12,965 bases of DNA from positions 1 to 12,965 of the forward strand of contig CAJWRL010000023.1 of the NCBI GenBank assembly GCA_913046125.1, given 5' to 3'. This stretch comes from an uncultured Gammaproteobacteria bacterium (GTDB taxonomy: Bacteria; Pseudomonadota; Gammaproteobacteria; GCA-002705445; GCA-002716945). Position numbers and translations under genes: made by a program. The notes under the pieces are model-generated. The model had not been told where the DNA came from, did no database searches, and saw only the letters and a list, made by a program, of their open reading frames with translations. This document shows positions 1 to 6,883 of the stretch, piece after piece. Each line of letters starts with the position of its first letter. Positions within the stretch are counted from its first letter, which is position 1.

Positions 1-398
1 ATATCTAAATATATTTGAGCATTAATATTAATTTGTTCGCTCCCTCCAAGGAGTGATAATGCGAAGCTAATAATATTTGATTTTAATGAAACTAAAATAA
101 TTGAGATGAATATAGATATGAATAATATCTGATATAGATTACTAATCATCTCGTCGCTATTTTTCTTATAGTCTGATTGCGATGTATAACCTGTTGTTAT
201 TGATTTTATAAAACCAAAGCTAAACAGGACATAACTCATTATTATTGCCCCTAAACCTACAGAAGCGAGATAAATAGGACTCGCTAGATTTCCTAAGACT
301 GCATTATCAACTAAACCTACGAGTGGTACAGAGAGATTTGAAATTACTAATGGTAGTGCAATCTTTGCAATCTGCCTATCAGTATCACTTAGCCACAT
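1..398 (-). CDS. MATE-family efflux transporter, DinF-like (N-terminal part, cut by window edge)
   Basis: Reading the minus strand from an ATG at 398 gives 132 residues with no stop before the window edge. The protein begins MWLSDTDRQIAKIALPLVIS and continues with a segment reading LVDNAVLGNLASPIYLASVG. This matches the first helices of DinF-type MATE antiporters, inner-membrane proteins that export drugs or metabolites using an H+ or Na+ gradient. At least three hydrophobic stretches are visible (about residues 12-35, 40-65 and 88-118). The start lies 5 bases after the rubredoxin stop, so the two are probably co-transcribed. A stop in the same frame at 431-429 limits any upstream extension, and ATG 398 is the only good start. 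The family call is firm. The substrate cannot be told, and most of the protein is outside the window. Confidence 0.85.
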   Translation of the reverse strand, partial: MWLSDTDRQIAKIALPLVISNLSVPLVGLVDNAVLGNLASPIYLASVGLGAIIMSYVLFSFGFIKSITTGYTSQSDYKKNSDEMISNLYQILFISIFISIILVSLKSNIISFALSLLGGSEQININAQIYLD

Positions 399-403
399 GA
401 TCG

Positions 404-571
404 CTAAGCAATTTGAATCATATCGAAGTCAGATTTTGTTGCACCACAATCAGGACACATCCAAGTGTCGGGTACATCTTCCCACTTTGTCCCTGGACTA
501 ATATCATCCTCAGGCCACCCTTTTTCTTCGTCATAGATGAGACCACATATTAAACATAGATACTTCTTCAT
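404..571 (-). CDS. rubA: Rubredoxin (55 aa)
   Basis: A 55-residue protein starting at ATG 571 on the minus strand. It has the two rubredoxin knuckles CLICG (Cys6, Cys9) and CPDCG (Cys39, Cys42), which hold a single Fe(SCys)4 centre. The linker contains the family pattern of a Tyr-Asp pair, Gly-Trp-Pro-Glu and a Pro-Gly-Thr turn followed by a Trp. The length is typical of a single-domain rubredoxin. It acts in the cytoplasm as a one-electron carrier between a reductase and an acceptor such as a hydroxylase, oxidoreductase or peroxide-detoxifying enzyme. No partner gene is visible here, so the acceptor is unknown. It is divergent from thiE-hemL and sits 5 bases upstream of the MATE gene. No clear Shine-Dalgarno sequence precedes the ATG. 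Identification is very secure. Confidence 0.95.
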   Translation of the reverse strand: MKKYLCLICGLIYDEEKGWPEDDISPGTKWEDVPDTWMCPDCGATKSDFDMIQIA

Positions 572-597
572 GAGTTCGTAAAGATTAACTTCTTAGT

Positions 598-603
598 TAT
601 AAT
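598..603 (+). promoter_or_regulatory. Possible -10 box for thiE-hemL
   Basis: A perfect TATAAT lies 19 bases before the thiE ATG in the 51-base gap between rubA and thiE. The matching -35 region (575-580, TTCGTA) is poor, and such boxes arise easily by chance in AT-rich DNA. A 6-base inverted repeat, GATTAA/TTAATC (583-588 and 603-608), flanks the box and could be an operator, but it is short. Confidence 0.3.
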
Positions 604-622
604 TAATCAATATAAAGATAAT

Positions 623-1264
623 ATGAATAAAATTAAACTCTCAGGAATATATCCAATATCACCAAATTACATTAGGTCTGATGATGAATATCTTGAGAAA
701 TGCTTTATTGCTATCACAAGTGGAATAAATATTTTTCAATTTAGATCGCCCTTCGCTTCATCCCGTAAAAAAAGGTACTTATTGAACGAAATATACAAGT
801 ACTGTGTAAACAATAATGTACAGTTAGTAATTAATAATGATTATTGTATTGCACGCTTATATGAAGGTGCAGGCGTACATATTGGCAAGAAAGATTTGTC
901 TATCAAATCTATTAAAAATATCATTGGCTCAGAAACACTAATTGGATACTCTTGCGGCTCTGAGTTCATGAACTTAAAACATTTAAAAGAAAATGGTATT
1001 TCATATTATTCAATTGGTGCCTATGCTAAAAGTCTTACCAAGACTAATGCAGAAGAGTTAACTCAAGAGACAATAAAAAAATATTGCGATAATAATGATC
1101 TTCCAATGTGTATAATAGGTGGGTTAGATATGAGTAATATTGAATCAGCGATGAAGTATCGTCCTGATATGGTTGCTATTTGCAATGGTATATTTAATCA
1201 GGATAAAGACAGAATAAAAGAAACAATAAAAAAATTTCAGGAAATAATAGATGCAAAGAGCTAA
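623..1264 (+). CDS. thiE: Thiamine phosphate synthase, divergent
   Basis: A 213-residue TIM-barrel protein of the ThiE family, which joins hydroxymethylpyrimidine diphosphate to thiazole phosphate to make thiamine phosphate in the cytoplasm. Visible family signatures: the N-terminal strand GIYPIS (8-13), Q39-F-R41, INND (70-73) with the Mg-binding Asp, GVHIGKKDL (84-92), GYSC (108-111), SLTK (137-140), and IIGGL (164-168) near the phosphate site. The length is normal. The usual lysine of the Q-[LYF]-R-x-K phosphate-binding motif is replaced by Pro43, so catalytic competence is uncertain. TenI-type tautomerases are related, but the thiE position next to hemL and the TK motif favour ThiE. The start at 623 has only a weak ribosome site (AAAGATA). 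The 3' end overlaps hemL by 14 bases. Confidence 0.85.
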   Translation: MNKIKLSGIYPISPNYIRSDDEYLEKCFIAITSGINIFQFRSPFASSRKKRYLLNEIYKYCVNNNVQLVINNDYCIARLYEGAGVHIGKKDLSIKSIKNIIGSETLIGYSCGSEFMNLKHLKENGISYYSIGAYAKSLTKTNAEELTQETIKKYCDNNDLPMCIIGGLDMSNIESAMKYRPDMVAICNGIFNQDKDRIKETIKKFQEIIDAKS

Positions 1265-2537
1265 ATCTCGCAAACTATTCAATAAAACAAAAAAAATGAT
1301 ACCTGGTGGTGTTAATTCGCCTGTTCGATCATTTTCAGCTGTCTCTGGGACACCATTTATTGTGAAGAAATCCATAGGTTCAAGAATCATTGATATAGAC
1401 AATAACTCTTATGTTGACTTTATTGGTTCATGGGGAGCAATGATACTAGGTCACAGCGATAAAAGAATACTCAAAAAACTTAATACAGTTTCTAAAAATG
1501 GTTTAACATACGGCGCGCCAAATACTACCGAGACTGAAATAGCAGAATTTATAATCTCTAACATTCCATCCATAGAAAAAATAAGAATGGTTAATTCTGG
1601 CACCGAAGCTACAATGAGTGCCGCTAGATTAGCGCGCGGGTATACTGGTAAAGATATAATAATAAAATTTAATGGTTGTTACCATGGACATGGGGATGCT
1701 TTCCTAGTAAAAGCTGGTTCGGGAGCAGCAACTTTTGGCAAGCCTAGCTCTAGCGGTGTAACAAAAGGTTCATCTAAGGATACTATATCGCTACCGTATA
1801 ATGATTATTTAGCTTTAGAGAAAATATTCAAAAAAAATAAAAATAAGATTGCATGTGTAATCGTCGAGCCAATAGCAGGAAATATGAACTTTGTAAGATC
1901 TACTAAGAAGTTCCTGCAAACTGCGAGAAAATTATGTAGTCAGCATAAATCGTTGCTTATTTTTGATGAAGTGATGACTGGTTTCAGAGTAAACTTTCGT
2001 GGTGCACAGGCAATTTATGGAATAAGACCTGATTTAACAACATTTGGTAAAGTGATTGGTGGAGGGTTGCCTGTCGGTGCGTTCGGTGGTAAGGCGAAGA
2101 TAATGAATGAACTCGCACCAGAGGGCCCGATTTATCAAGCTGGAACACTATCTGGTAATCCTCTAGCGATGCATTGTGGACTGGAGACGCTTAAAATCAT
2201 ATCAAACAAGATATTTTTCAAAAGATTAAGCAATAAGACAAGAGAATTTGTTAATGGAATGATAAACATAGCAAGCAAACATAAATTTCCTTTCACTGCT
2301 GACTCAGAGGGTGGAATGTTTGGACTGTATTTCACAAGTAAAATTCCAAAAAACATAACAGATATAGAAAAGTCTAATCTTCATACCTTTAATGATTTCT
2401 TCAATTATATGCTTGATAATGGTGTCTTTTTTGCACCGTCTGCATATGAAGCTGGGTTCATATCTGATTCTCATACACAAAAAGATTTTGAAAAAGTATA
2501 CAAGTTATTTGATAAGTTTATAAAACTTACTACTTAA
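1251..2537 (+). CDS. hemL: Glutamate-1-semialdehyde 2,1-aminomutase
   Basis: A full-length 428-residue class III PLP aminotransferase. It converts glutamate-1-semialdehyde to 5-aminolevulinate, the C5-pathway entry to haem and other tetrapyrroles. HemL hallmarks in order: PGGVNSPVR (18-26), GSWGAMILGH (59-68), VNSGTEATMSA (114-124), GCYHGHGD (142-149), EPIAGNMN (206-213), FDEVMTGFR (238-246), GKVIGGGLPVGAFGG with PLP-binding Lys267, then GTLSGNPLAM. The ATG at 1251 lies inside the end of thiE and has a good AGGAAA ribosome site at 1239-1244, so translation is probably coupled. The last bases overlap the convergent glycerate kinase gene by 8 bases, leaving no room for a separate terminator. 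Nothing unusual is seen in the active site. Confidence 0.97.
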   Translation: MQRAKSRKLFNKTKKMIPGGVNSPVRSFSAVSGTPFIVKKSIGSRIIDIDNNSYVDFIGSWGAMILGHSDKRILKKLNTVSKNGLTYGAPNTTETEIAEFIISNIPSIEKIRMVNSGTEATMSAARLARGYTGKDIIIKFNGCYHGHGDAFLVKAGSGAATFGKPSSSGVTKGSSKDTISLPYNDYLALEKIFKKNKNKIACVIVEPIAGNMNFVRSTKKFLQTARKLCSQHKSLLIFDEVMTGFRVNFRGAQAIYGIRPDLTTFGKVIGGGLPVGAFGGKAKIMNELAPEGPIYQAGTLSGNPLAMHCGLETLKIISNKIFFKRLSNKTREFVNGMINIASKHKFPFTADSEGGMFGLYFTSKIPKNITDIEKSNLHTFNDFFNYMLDNGVFFAPSAYEAGFISDSHTQKDFEKVYKLFDKFIKLTT

Positions 2538-3816
2538 TAACGGTAATTTGTATGTCAGCAATATTAGTCCCAGTTGCGCCTGTCTTAATAAGTGAATTTA
2601 ATTTTCTAAAAAAATTATATGAATCATTGTTACTCAAAAAGGATTCAAGATTTAAATCACTTGACTGATATTCTCTAATGGTATCAGAATCAACGATCGC
2701 ACCAGCTGCATCTGTGGGGCCATCGATACCATCAGTCCCAACTGAGTACAAGCACAGTTCTCGTTTTGAGTTTTCTTTAACGTATTTTCTTAGGAATGAC
2801 AATGCGAACTCTTGATTCCTTCCCCCTAGTCCATTGCCATTTAGGTTTACAAGAGTTTCTCCACCGGAAATAATAATTGTATTAGGTTTATTGATATTAG
2901 TAACTTTATCATATAAGCGTTCTGCATCATCGATTGCTAGACCCTCAAAAGTTTCTTCAAGACTTACTACATTAAAATTTTTTGCTTCGGCAAGATCAGC
3001 TAGTGTTTTGCGAAAGACAATGTTACTACTGATAATTTCAATGATGTTATTATCAAATTCTTTAGGCGTTTCCATAGCGCTGTTATCCACTCCTTTTTTG
3101 AGATGATTCTGAATAGATTCAGGAGATTTTTCAAAGATATTATATTTGTTAAGAACATTAATAGCATCATGAAATGTTGTTTCATCAGCAACTGTTGGAC
3201 CACTAGCAATTGAGCTCAAATCATCATTAATAACATCTGAAATAAGTAAGGAAATAGATCTACTGGGCAATGCAGCAGAGTTTAATCTACCTCCTTTTAT
3301 CTTAGAAACATGCTTTCTGACCGTATTAATGTCATTTATATTGCAACCTGATGCTAGCAGTAATTGTGTTAATTTGATTTTATCGTCTAGAGAAATTCCA
3401 TCTGCTGGTAGAGATAATAATGAAGATCCTCCGCCACTAATAAGAAAGATAGCTAAATCACTTTCGGAAGATTGATCTATATAATCGAGCACGACCCTAG
3501 ATGCATATAAACTACTGTCATCAGGAGTAGGATGAGATGATACAATATGTGTGAAGTCATGTGTTGATATCATCTCTTGGGGATTACTAACAACTATAGG
3601 TTTTTTGTATATCTTGGATGGATAATTTTCGTTGAGGTAATCGAGTAGTCCACTCATCATTTCAACAGATGCTTTGCCGACTGCTACAGGAAAAATTCTA
3701 GTCGCATCGTCAAAGTATGTATCGTATTTTTTTGAAGATTCATAGACTATAGATGACGGACTTTGTGTTGCTATCGCCTCTGCAAACAAGGAGTGTGCAA
3801 TATCTCTGAGTGTCAT
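2530..3816 (-). CDS. gckA: Glycerate 2-kinase (DUF4147/MOFRL family)
   Basis: A 428-residue member of the GckA/TtuD-type glycerate kinases, which phosphorylate D-glycerate with ATP, typically to 2-phosphoglycerate. The N-terminal DUF4147 domain (about 5-240) carries GKA (47-49), SHPTPD (94-99), SGGGSSLLS (127-135), VRKHVSKIKGG (166-176) and SDVINDDL (193-200). The C-terminal MOFRL domain (about 315-425) carries SGGE (317-320), GGRNQE (331-336), GTDGIDGPTDAAGA (360-373) and TGATGTN (412-418). All signature blocks are present, so it should be active. It is the last gene of the operon, 11 bases after the reductase, and completes serine/glyoxylate to phosphoglycerate. No clear Shine-Dalgarno precedes the ATG. 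Whether the product is 2- or 3-phosphoglycerate cannot be read directly. The 2-kinase call follows the family. Confidence 0.92.
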   Translation of the reverse strand: MTLRDIAHSLFAEAIATQSPSSIVYESSKKYDTYFDDATRIFPVAVGKASVEMMSGLLDYLNENYPSKIYKKPIVVSNPQEMISTHDFTHIVSSHPTPDDSSLYASRVVLDYIDQSSESDLAIFLISGGGSSLLSLPADGISLDDKIKLTQLLLASGCNINDINTVRKHVSKIKGGRLNSAALPSRSISLLISDVINDDLSSIASGPTVADETTFHDAINVLNKYNIFEKSPESIQNHLKKGVDNSAMETPKEFDNNIIEIISSNIVFRKTLADLAEAKNFNVVSLEETFEGLAIDDAERLYDKVTNINKPNTIIISGGETLVNLNGNGLGGRNQEFALSFLRKYVKENSKRELCLYSVGTDGIDGPTDAAGAIVDSDTIREYQSSDLNLESFLSNNDSYNFFRKLNSLIKTGATGTNIADIQITVIK

Positions 3817-3827
3817 CTAAAAAGTAC

Positions 3828-4799
3828 TCAGACGACTTTGTTTGGCAAGTCTTTTCCTTCAAAGAATGCAAGAGCATTATCAATTGCAGTATCACCCATT
3901 GCTATTCTTGTCTCGATTGTCGCGCTTCCAAGATGTGGATAAGACACAACATTTTCAAGTGTCTTCAACTCACTTGGAATATTCGGTTCGGTTTCAAATA
4001 CATCAAGTCCTGCGCCAGCAATCTCCTTATCAGCTAGAGCCTTTAACAATGCTTTTTCATCTATGATGTCGCCCCTAGCTGTGTTTATTACAAACGCAGT
4101 TGGTTTCATTAGTTTAAATCTCTCCTCGTTCATTAGGTGAAATGTCTCCTTAGTCGCAGGGCAGTTTACTGATACAAAATCAGATTCTTTGCATATGTCC
4201 TCAATTGTATCTAACTTAGTGGCGTTGTATTTTGATACAACTTCTTCAGGTAGATCATACGGATCCCAATAAAGTATATCCATATTGAAACCAAATTTAG
4301 CTCTCTGAGCGACAGCTTGTCCGATCCTCCCGAATCCAATAATTCCTAATTTTTTACCAGTTACTTTTGTGCCAAGAAGATGTGTAGGTCGCCAGCCAGT
4401 CCAATTATCTGATCTGAGTTCTCTTTCGCCTTCGCCAACTCTTCTTGCAACCATCAACAACAGTGACATCGCAATGTCTGCAGTACAATCCGTTAAGACA
4501 GATGGTGTATTAGAGACAGTTATTCCTAGTTCTTTTGCGGCATCAATATCAATGTGATTGAATCCAACACCAAAGTTAGCGATCATATTTGCTGTTCTGC
4601 CCTCTACACTTAAGACATCCCTTGTAACCTTGTCAGTTACAGTTGGCATGAAAACATCGCAGTTTTTAAGAGAATCCTTGAGTTGATCTGCTGTAAACGG
4701 CACATCTGATTCATTGAATACAACATCAAAATTCTGCTTGAGTCTCTCCTCATTGGCAGATGGCCACCTTCTCGTTACTATCGCTCTTGGTTTAGCCAT
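3828..4799 (-). CDS. D-2-hydroxyacid dehydrogenase: hydroxypyruvate/glyoxylate reductase
   Basis: A 323-residue NAD(P)-dependent D-2-hydroxyacid dehydrogenase, predicted to reduce hydroxypyruvate to D-glycerate and possibly glyoxylate to glycolate. Evidence: GVGFNHIDIDAA (77-88), the Rossmann loop GFGRIG (155-160) with an acidic residue Asp179 at the end of the next strand (favouring NADH, an inference), TARGDIIDE with catalytic Arg242, FETEP with Glu271, and PHLGSAT with His289. The Arg-Glu-His triad is complete. Its ATG overlaps the aminotransferase stop by one base (TAATG), with no Shine-Dalgarno, so it is probably translated by reinitiation. Flanking aminotransferase and glycerate kinase genes make hydroxypyruvate the likely physiological substrate. 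The family alone would also allow other 2-oxoacids. Its GC is above that of the neighbouring ubi genes. Confidence 0.9.
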   Translation of the reverse strand: MAKPRAIVTRRWPSANEERLKQNFDVVFNESDVPFTADQLKDSLKNCDVFMPTVTDKVTRDVLSVEGRTANMIANFGVGFNHIDIDAAKELGITVSNTPSVLTDCTADIAMSLLLMVARRVGEGERELRSDNWTGWRPTHLLGTKVTGKKLGIIGFGRIGQAVAQRAKFGFNMDILYWDPYDLPEEVVSKYNATKLDTIEDICKESDFVSVNCPATKETFHLMNEERFKLMKPTAFVINTARGDIIDEKALLKALADKEIAGAGLDVFETEPNIPSELKTLENVVSYPHLGSATIETRIAMGDTAIDNALAFFEGKDLPNKVV

Positions 4800-6001
4800 T
4801 ATTTAGCCACTGATTTGGACTTGAGCTCGCCACTTACATTTTGTGACCAATATTTAGACGCTGCAGCTGCTCCACTTCCGGGCTCAACTTTTATACCATT
4901 ATCTAACATCGCCATCTCAGCCCCAGAAATAGCGCCGAAAAGCATACATTCATTTAAATCGCCCAGATGGCCGATTCTGAATACTTTACCTGCAACTTTC
5001 GATAGACCCGCTCCAAGCGCAAGATTGTATTTGTTAAATGCGGTACTTATTACTTTTGACGCATCAAATCCCTCAGGGACAACTATCGCCGACACTGTAT
5101 CAGAGTACCACTTCTCTTCTTTCGCGCAGAGATTTAAACCCCAGCCTTCCGTAATCGCTCGCCTTGTTCCTTCCGCTAATCGATAGTGTCTTTTCCATAT
5201 ATTTTCTAGACCTTCTTCAAAAATCATGTCGATAGCCACGCGGAACCCTCTTAACAAATTAACTGGTGGTGTGTAAGGAAGGTATCCTCCATCAAGTTTT
5301 TCAATCATATCTGCAACATCGAAGTAACATGTAGGATAAGTTGAATTTTTCATTGCATCAATTGCCTTCTGACTCATGCCAAGTATTCCTAATCCTGCAG
5401 GAAGCATGAAACCTTTTTGGGATCCGCTCACAATTGCATCAACGCCCCACTTGTCCATTTCAAATTCATAACTTGCAACAGAGCTTACACCATCTACAAA
5501 TAACAGTGCTGGATGATTCAAATCATCGAGAACTTTTCTGATAGCCTCTACATCACTCCTAACGCCAGTAGCAGTCTCGTTCTGGCAAACTAGTACGCAT
5601 TTGATCTCATGATTTTTATCTTCTGACAAATGCTTGTGATAACTCTCTGGATTGGCGCCTGTTCCCCATTCCTCTTCCATAGTGATCGGTTCAAACTGTA
5701 ACCTTTTGCACATGTCCAACCAGAGATAACTGAATTGTCCGAAACTAGCTCCCAGAACCTTATCGCCAACATTCAGCGTGCTTTGAAGCGCTGCCTCCCA
5801 GCATCCTGTTCCTGAAGATGGGAAAAAAACTACTTTACCAGTTTCTGTTCTGAGAATTTTTTTCAGATCTTGTGTAATAGGCTGAATTAGATCTGGGATC
5901 GTTGGATTTCTGTGATCCTCCATTGGACAGTGAATAGCTTGTTGAACTGCTGCAGGTACGTTTGATGGACCTGGTACGAATAAAAAGTGATATCCTGACA
6001 T
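4799..6001 (-). CDS. sgaA: Serine-glyoxylate aminotransferase
   Basis: A 400-residue class V (fold type I) PLP aminotransferase. It transfers the amino group of serine to glyoxylate, giving hydroxypyruvate and glycine. Visible features: the N-terminal FVPGPSNVP, PSSGTGCWEAAL (61-72) for cofactor phosphate, FVDGVSS with Asp170 contacting the pyridine nitrogen, GSQKGFMLPAGLG with PLP Lys196, a TPPVNLL segment (244-250), and FRIGHLGD with Arg342 for the substrate carboxylate. Full length for the family. A good ribosome site (AGGAA, 6008-6012 read on the minus strand) precedes the ATG. It is the first gene of a three-gene operon with the reductase and glycerate kinase. Alanine-glyoxylate activity is possible in this family, but the operon supports serine. 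Two hand-counted rows inside the gene are 45-47% GC, against 20-30% in nearby genes. Confidence 0.93.
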   Translation of the reverse strand: MSGYHFLFVPGPSNVPAAVQQAIHCPMEDHRNPTIPDLIQPITQDLKKILRTETGKVVFFPSSGTGCWEAALQSTLNVGDKVLGASFGQFSYLWLDMCKRLQFEPITMEEEWGTGANPESYHKHLSEDKNHEIKCVLVCQNETATGVRSDVEAIRKVLDDLNHPALLFVDGVSSVASYEFEMDKWGVDAIVSGSQKGFMLPAGLGILGMSQKAIDAMKNSTYPTCYFDVADMIEKLDGGYLPYTPPVNLLRGFRVAIDMIFEEGLENIWKRHYRLAEGTRRAITEGWGLNLCAKEEKWYSDTVSAIVVPEGFDASKVISTAFNKYNLALGAGLSKVAGKVFRIGHLGDLNECMLFGAISGAEMAMLDNGIKVEPGSGAAAASKYWSQNVSGELKSKSVAK

Positions 6002-6109
6002 ATGTATTTCCTAAAAACTGTTAGTTGATTGTGGTTTCCAAATATTTCGGTTAATTATGCCATATTTAATGAATTTTTAAACTAGAATGTATGTACTTTA
6101 GATAATGAG
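6002..6109. promoter_or_regulatory. Divergent promoter region between sgaA operon and TSUP gene
   Basis: This 108-base gap, the longest in the window, separates two divergent genes and must hold both start signals. For the sgaA side (minus strand) the best candidate is TTTAAA (6081-6076), 16 bases, CATAAT (6059-6054), which would give a leader of about 46 bases. For the plus side a TAGAAT at 6083-6088 is a possible -10 box without a good -35. No riboswitch-like or repeat structure was recognised. Box assignments are tentative in such AT-rich DNA. Confidence 0.4.
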
Positions 6110-6883
6110 ATGATGGAACTGGTGTATATTTACATACTAATTGGTCTGATAGGTGGTGTAACTGCAGGCATGCTAGGACTTGGAGGAGGGATAATATTTG
6201 TTCCTGGATTGCTTCTTGTTCACAAGTTTTCCGGTCTATTTGATGGATATCAATTACAGTCAGCTGTATACACGTCTTTGATTTGTATTATATTTGCGGG
6301 TTCAACGTCCTCCTATCTACATTTCAAAAACAAGTTAATTGAGTTCAAGTTTGTAAAAAAATATGCAGTATATGTAAGCCTTGGTTGTTTATTAGGAATT
6401 TACTTACTAGAGCAGTTATCCTCAAAGATGTTAGAGAATATATATGGTTTTATATTAATTCTATTAGCCCTTTTGCTTATAAGTGATGCAAAAATTATAA
6501 GGAATAACATGATTATCGTTCGCAATGTTGGTAAATTTTATTTTTTCTTAAATGGAACCATTAGTTCGCTTATGGGTATTGGAGGAGGCACATTATCTGT
6601 TCCATATATATCATTTTTGATTGACGACATAAAAAAATCTATAGCAACTGCCTCAGCTTTAGGATTAGTGATAGCCACTACATCTATAATTTTTATGTAC
6701 ATGATAAACTTAGAAATATTTTATTCAAAAATTAATCACTTATCATTATTCCTTATAATACCTGCGAGTATTGTAGGCTCTTACATTGGAGTGACATTGC
6801 TCAAAAAGATAGACCCAGACAAAGTAAAAAAAATATTTTCAGGTCTTTTGATTATTATAGCTCTGTATATTTTTATAGATTGA
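6110..6883 (+). CDS. TSUP (TauE/SafE) family membrane transporter
   Basis: A 257-residue integral inner-membrane protein of the TauE/SafE (TSUP) family, whose members move sulfite, sulfonates or other small organic anions. The protein has the family's internal duplication. A glycine-rich loop GMLGLGGGIIFVPGL (20-34) is echoed by SLMGIGGGTLSVP (153-165). Each half contributes about four hydrophobic helices; the connector at 125-140 is polar. The length is typical. The start is one of two adjacent ATGs (6110 or 6113), and no strong ribosome site distinguishes them. It is divergent from the serine-glyoxylate operon and may share its control region, which hints at a related substrate, but nothing in the sequence proves this. 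The 3' end overlaps the convergent ubiI-like gene by 11 bases. The substrate is unknown. Confidence 0.88.
   Translation: MMELVYIYILIGLIGGVTAGMLGLGGGIIFVPGLLLVHKFSGLFDGYQLQSAVYTSLICIIFAGSTSSYLHFKNKLIEFKFVKKYAVYVSLGCLLGIYLLEQLSSKMLENIYGFILILLALLLISDAKIIRNNMIIVRNVGKFYFFLNGTISSLMGIGGGTLSVPYISFLIDDIKKSIATASALGLVIATTSIIFMYMINLEIFYSKINHLSLFLIIPASIVGSYIGVTLLKKIDPDKVKKIFSGLLIIIALYIFID

Noticed and set aside
585..595. Shared 11-mer TTAACTTCTTA before thiE and, on the other strand, before ygfB (10901-10911)
   Set aside because: The two copies sit at different distances from the starts and have no further similarity, so coincidence is the simplest explanation.
583..608. Inverted repeat GATTAA/TTAATC as an operator
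   Set aside because: Only 6 bases per arm in very AT-rich DNA. It is expected by chance, so mentioned only with the -10 box.
4815..5186. Long plus-strand open frame antisense to sgaA (123 codons)
   Set aside because: It lies wholly opposite the well-conserved aminotransferase, has no recognisable motif or ribosome site, and is a by-product of that gene's higher GC.
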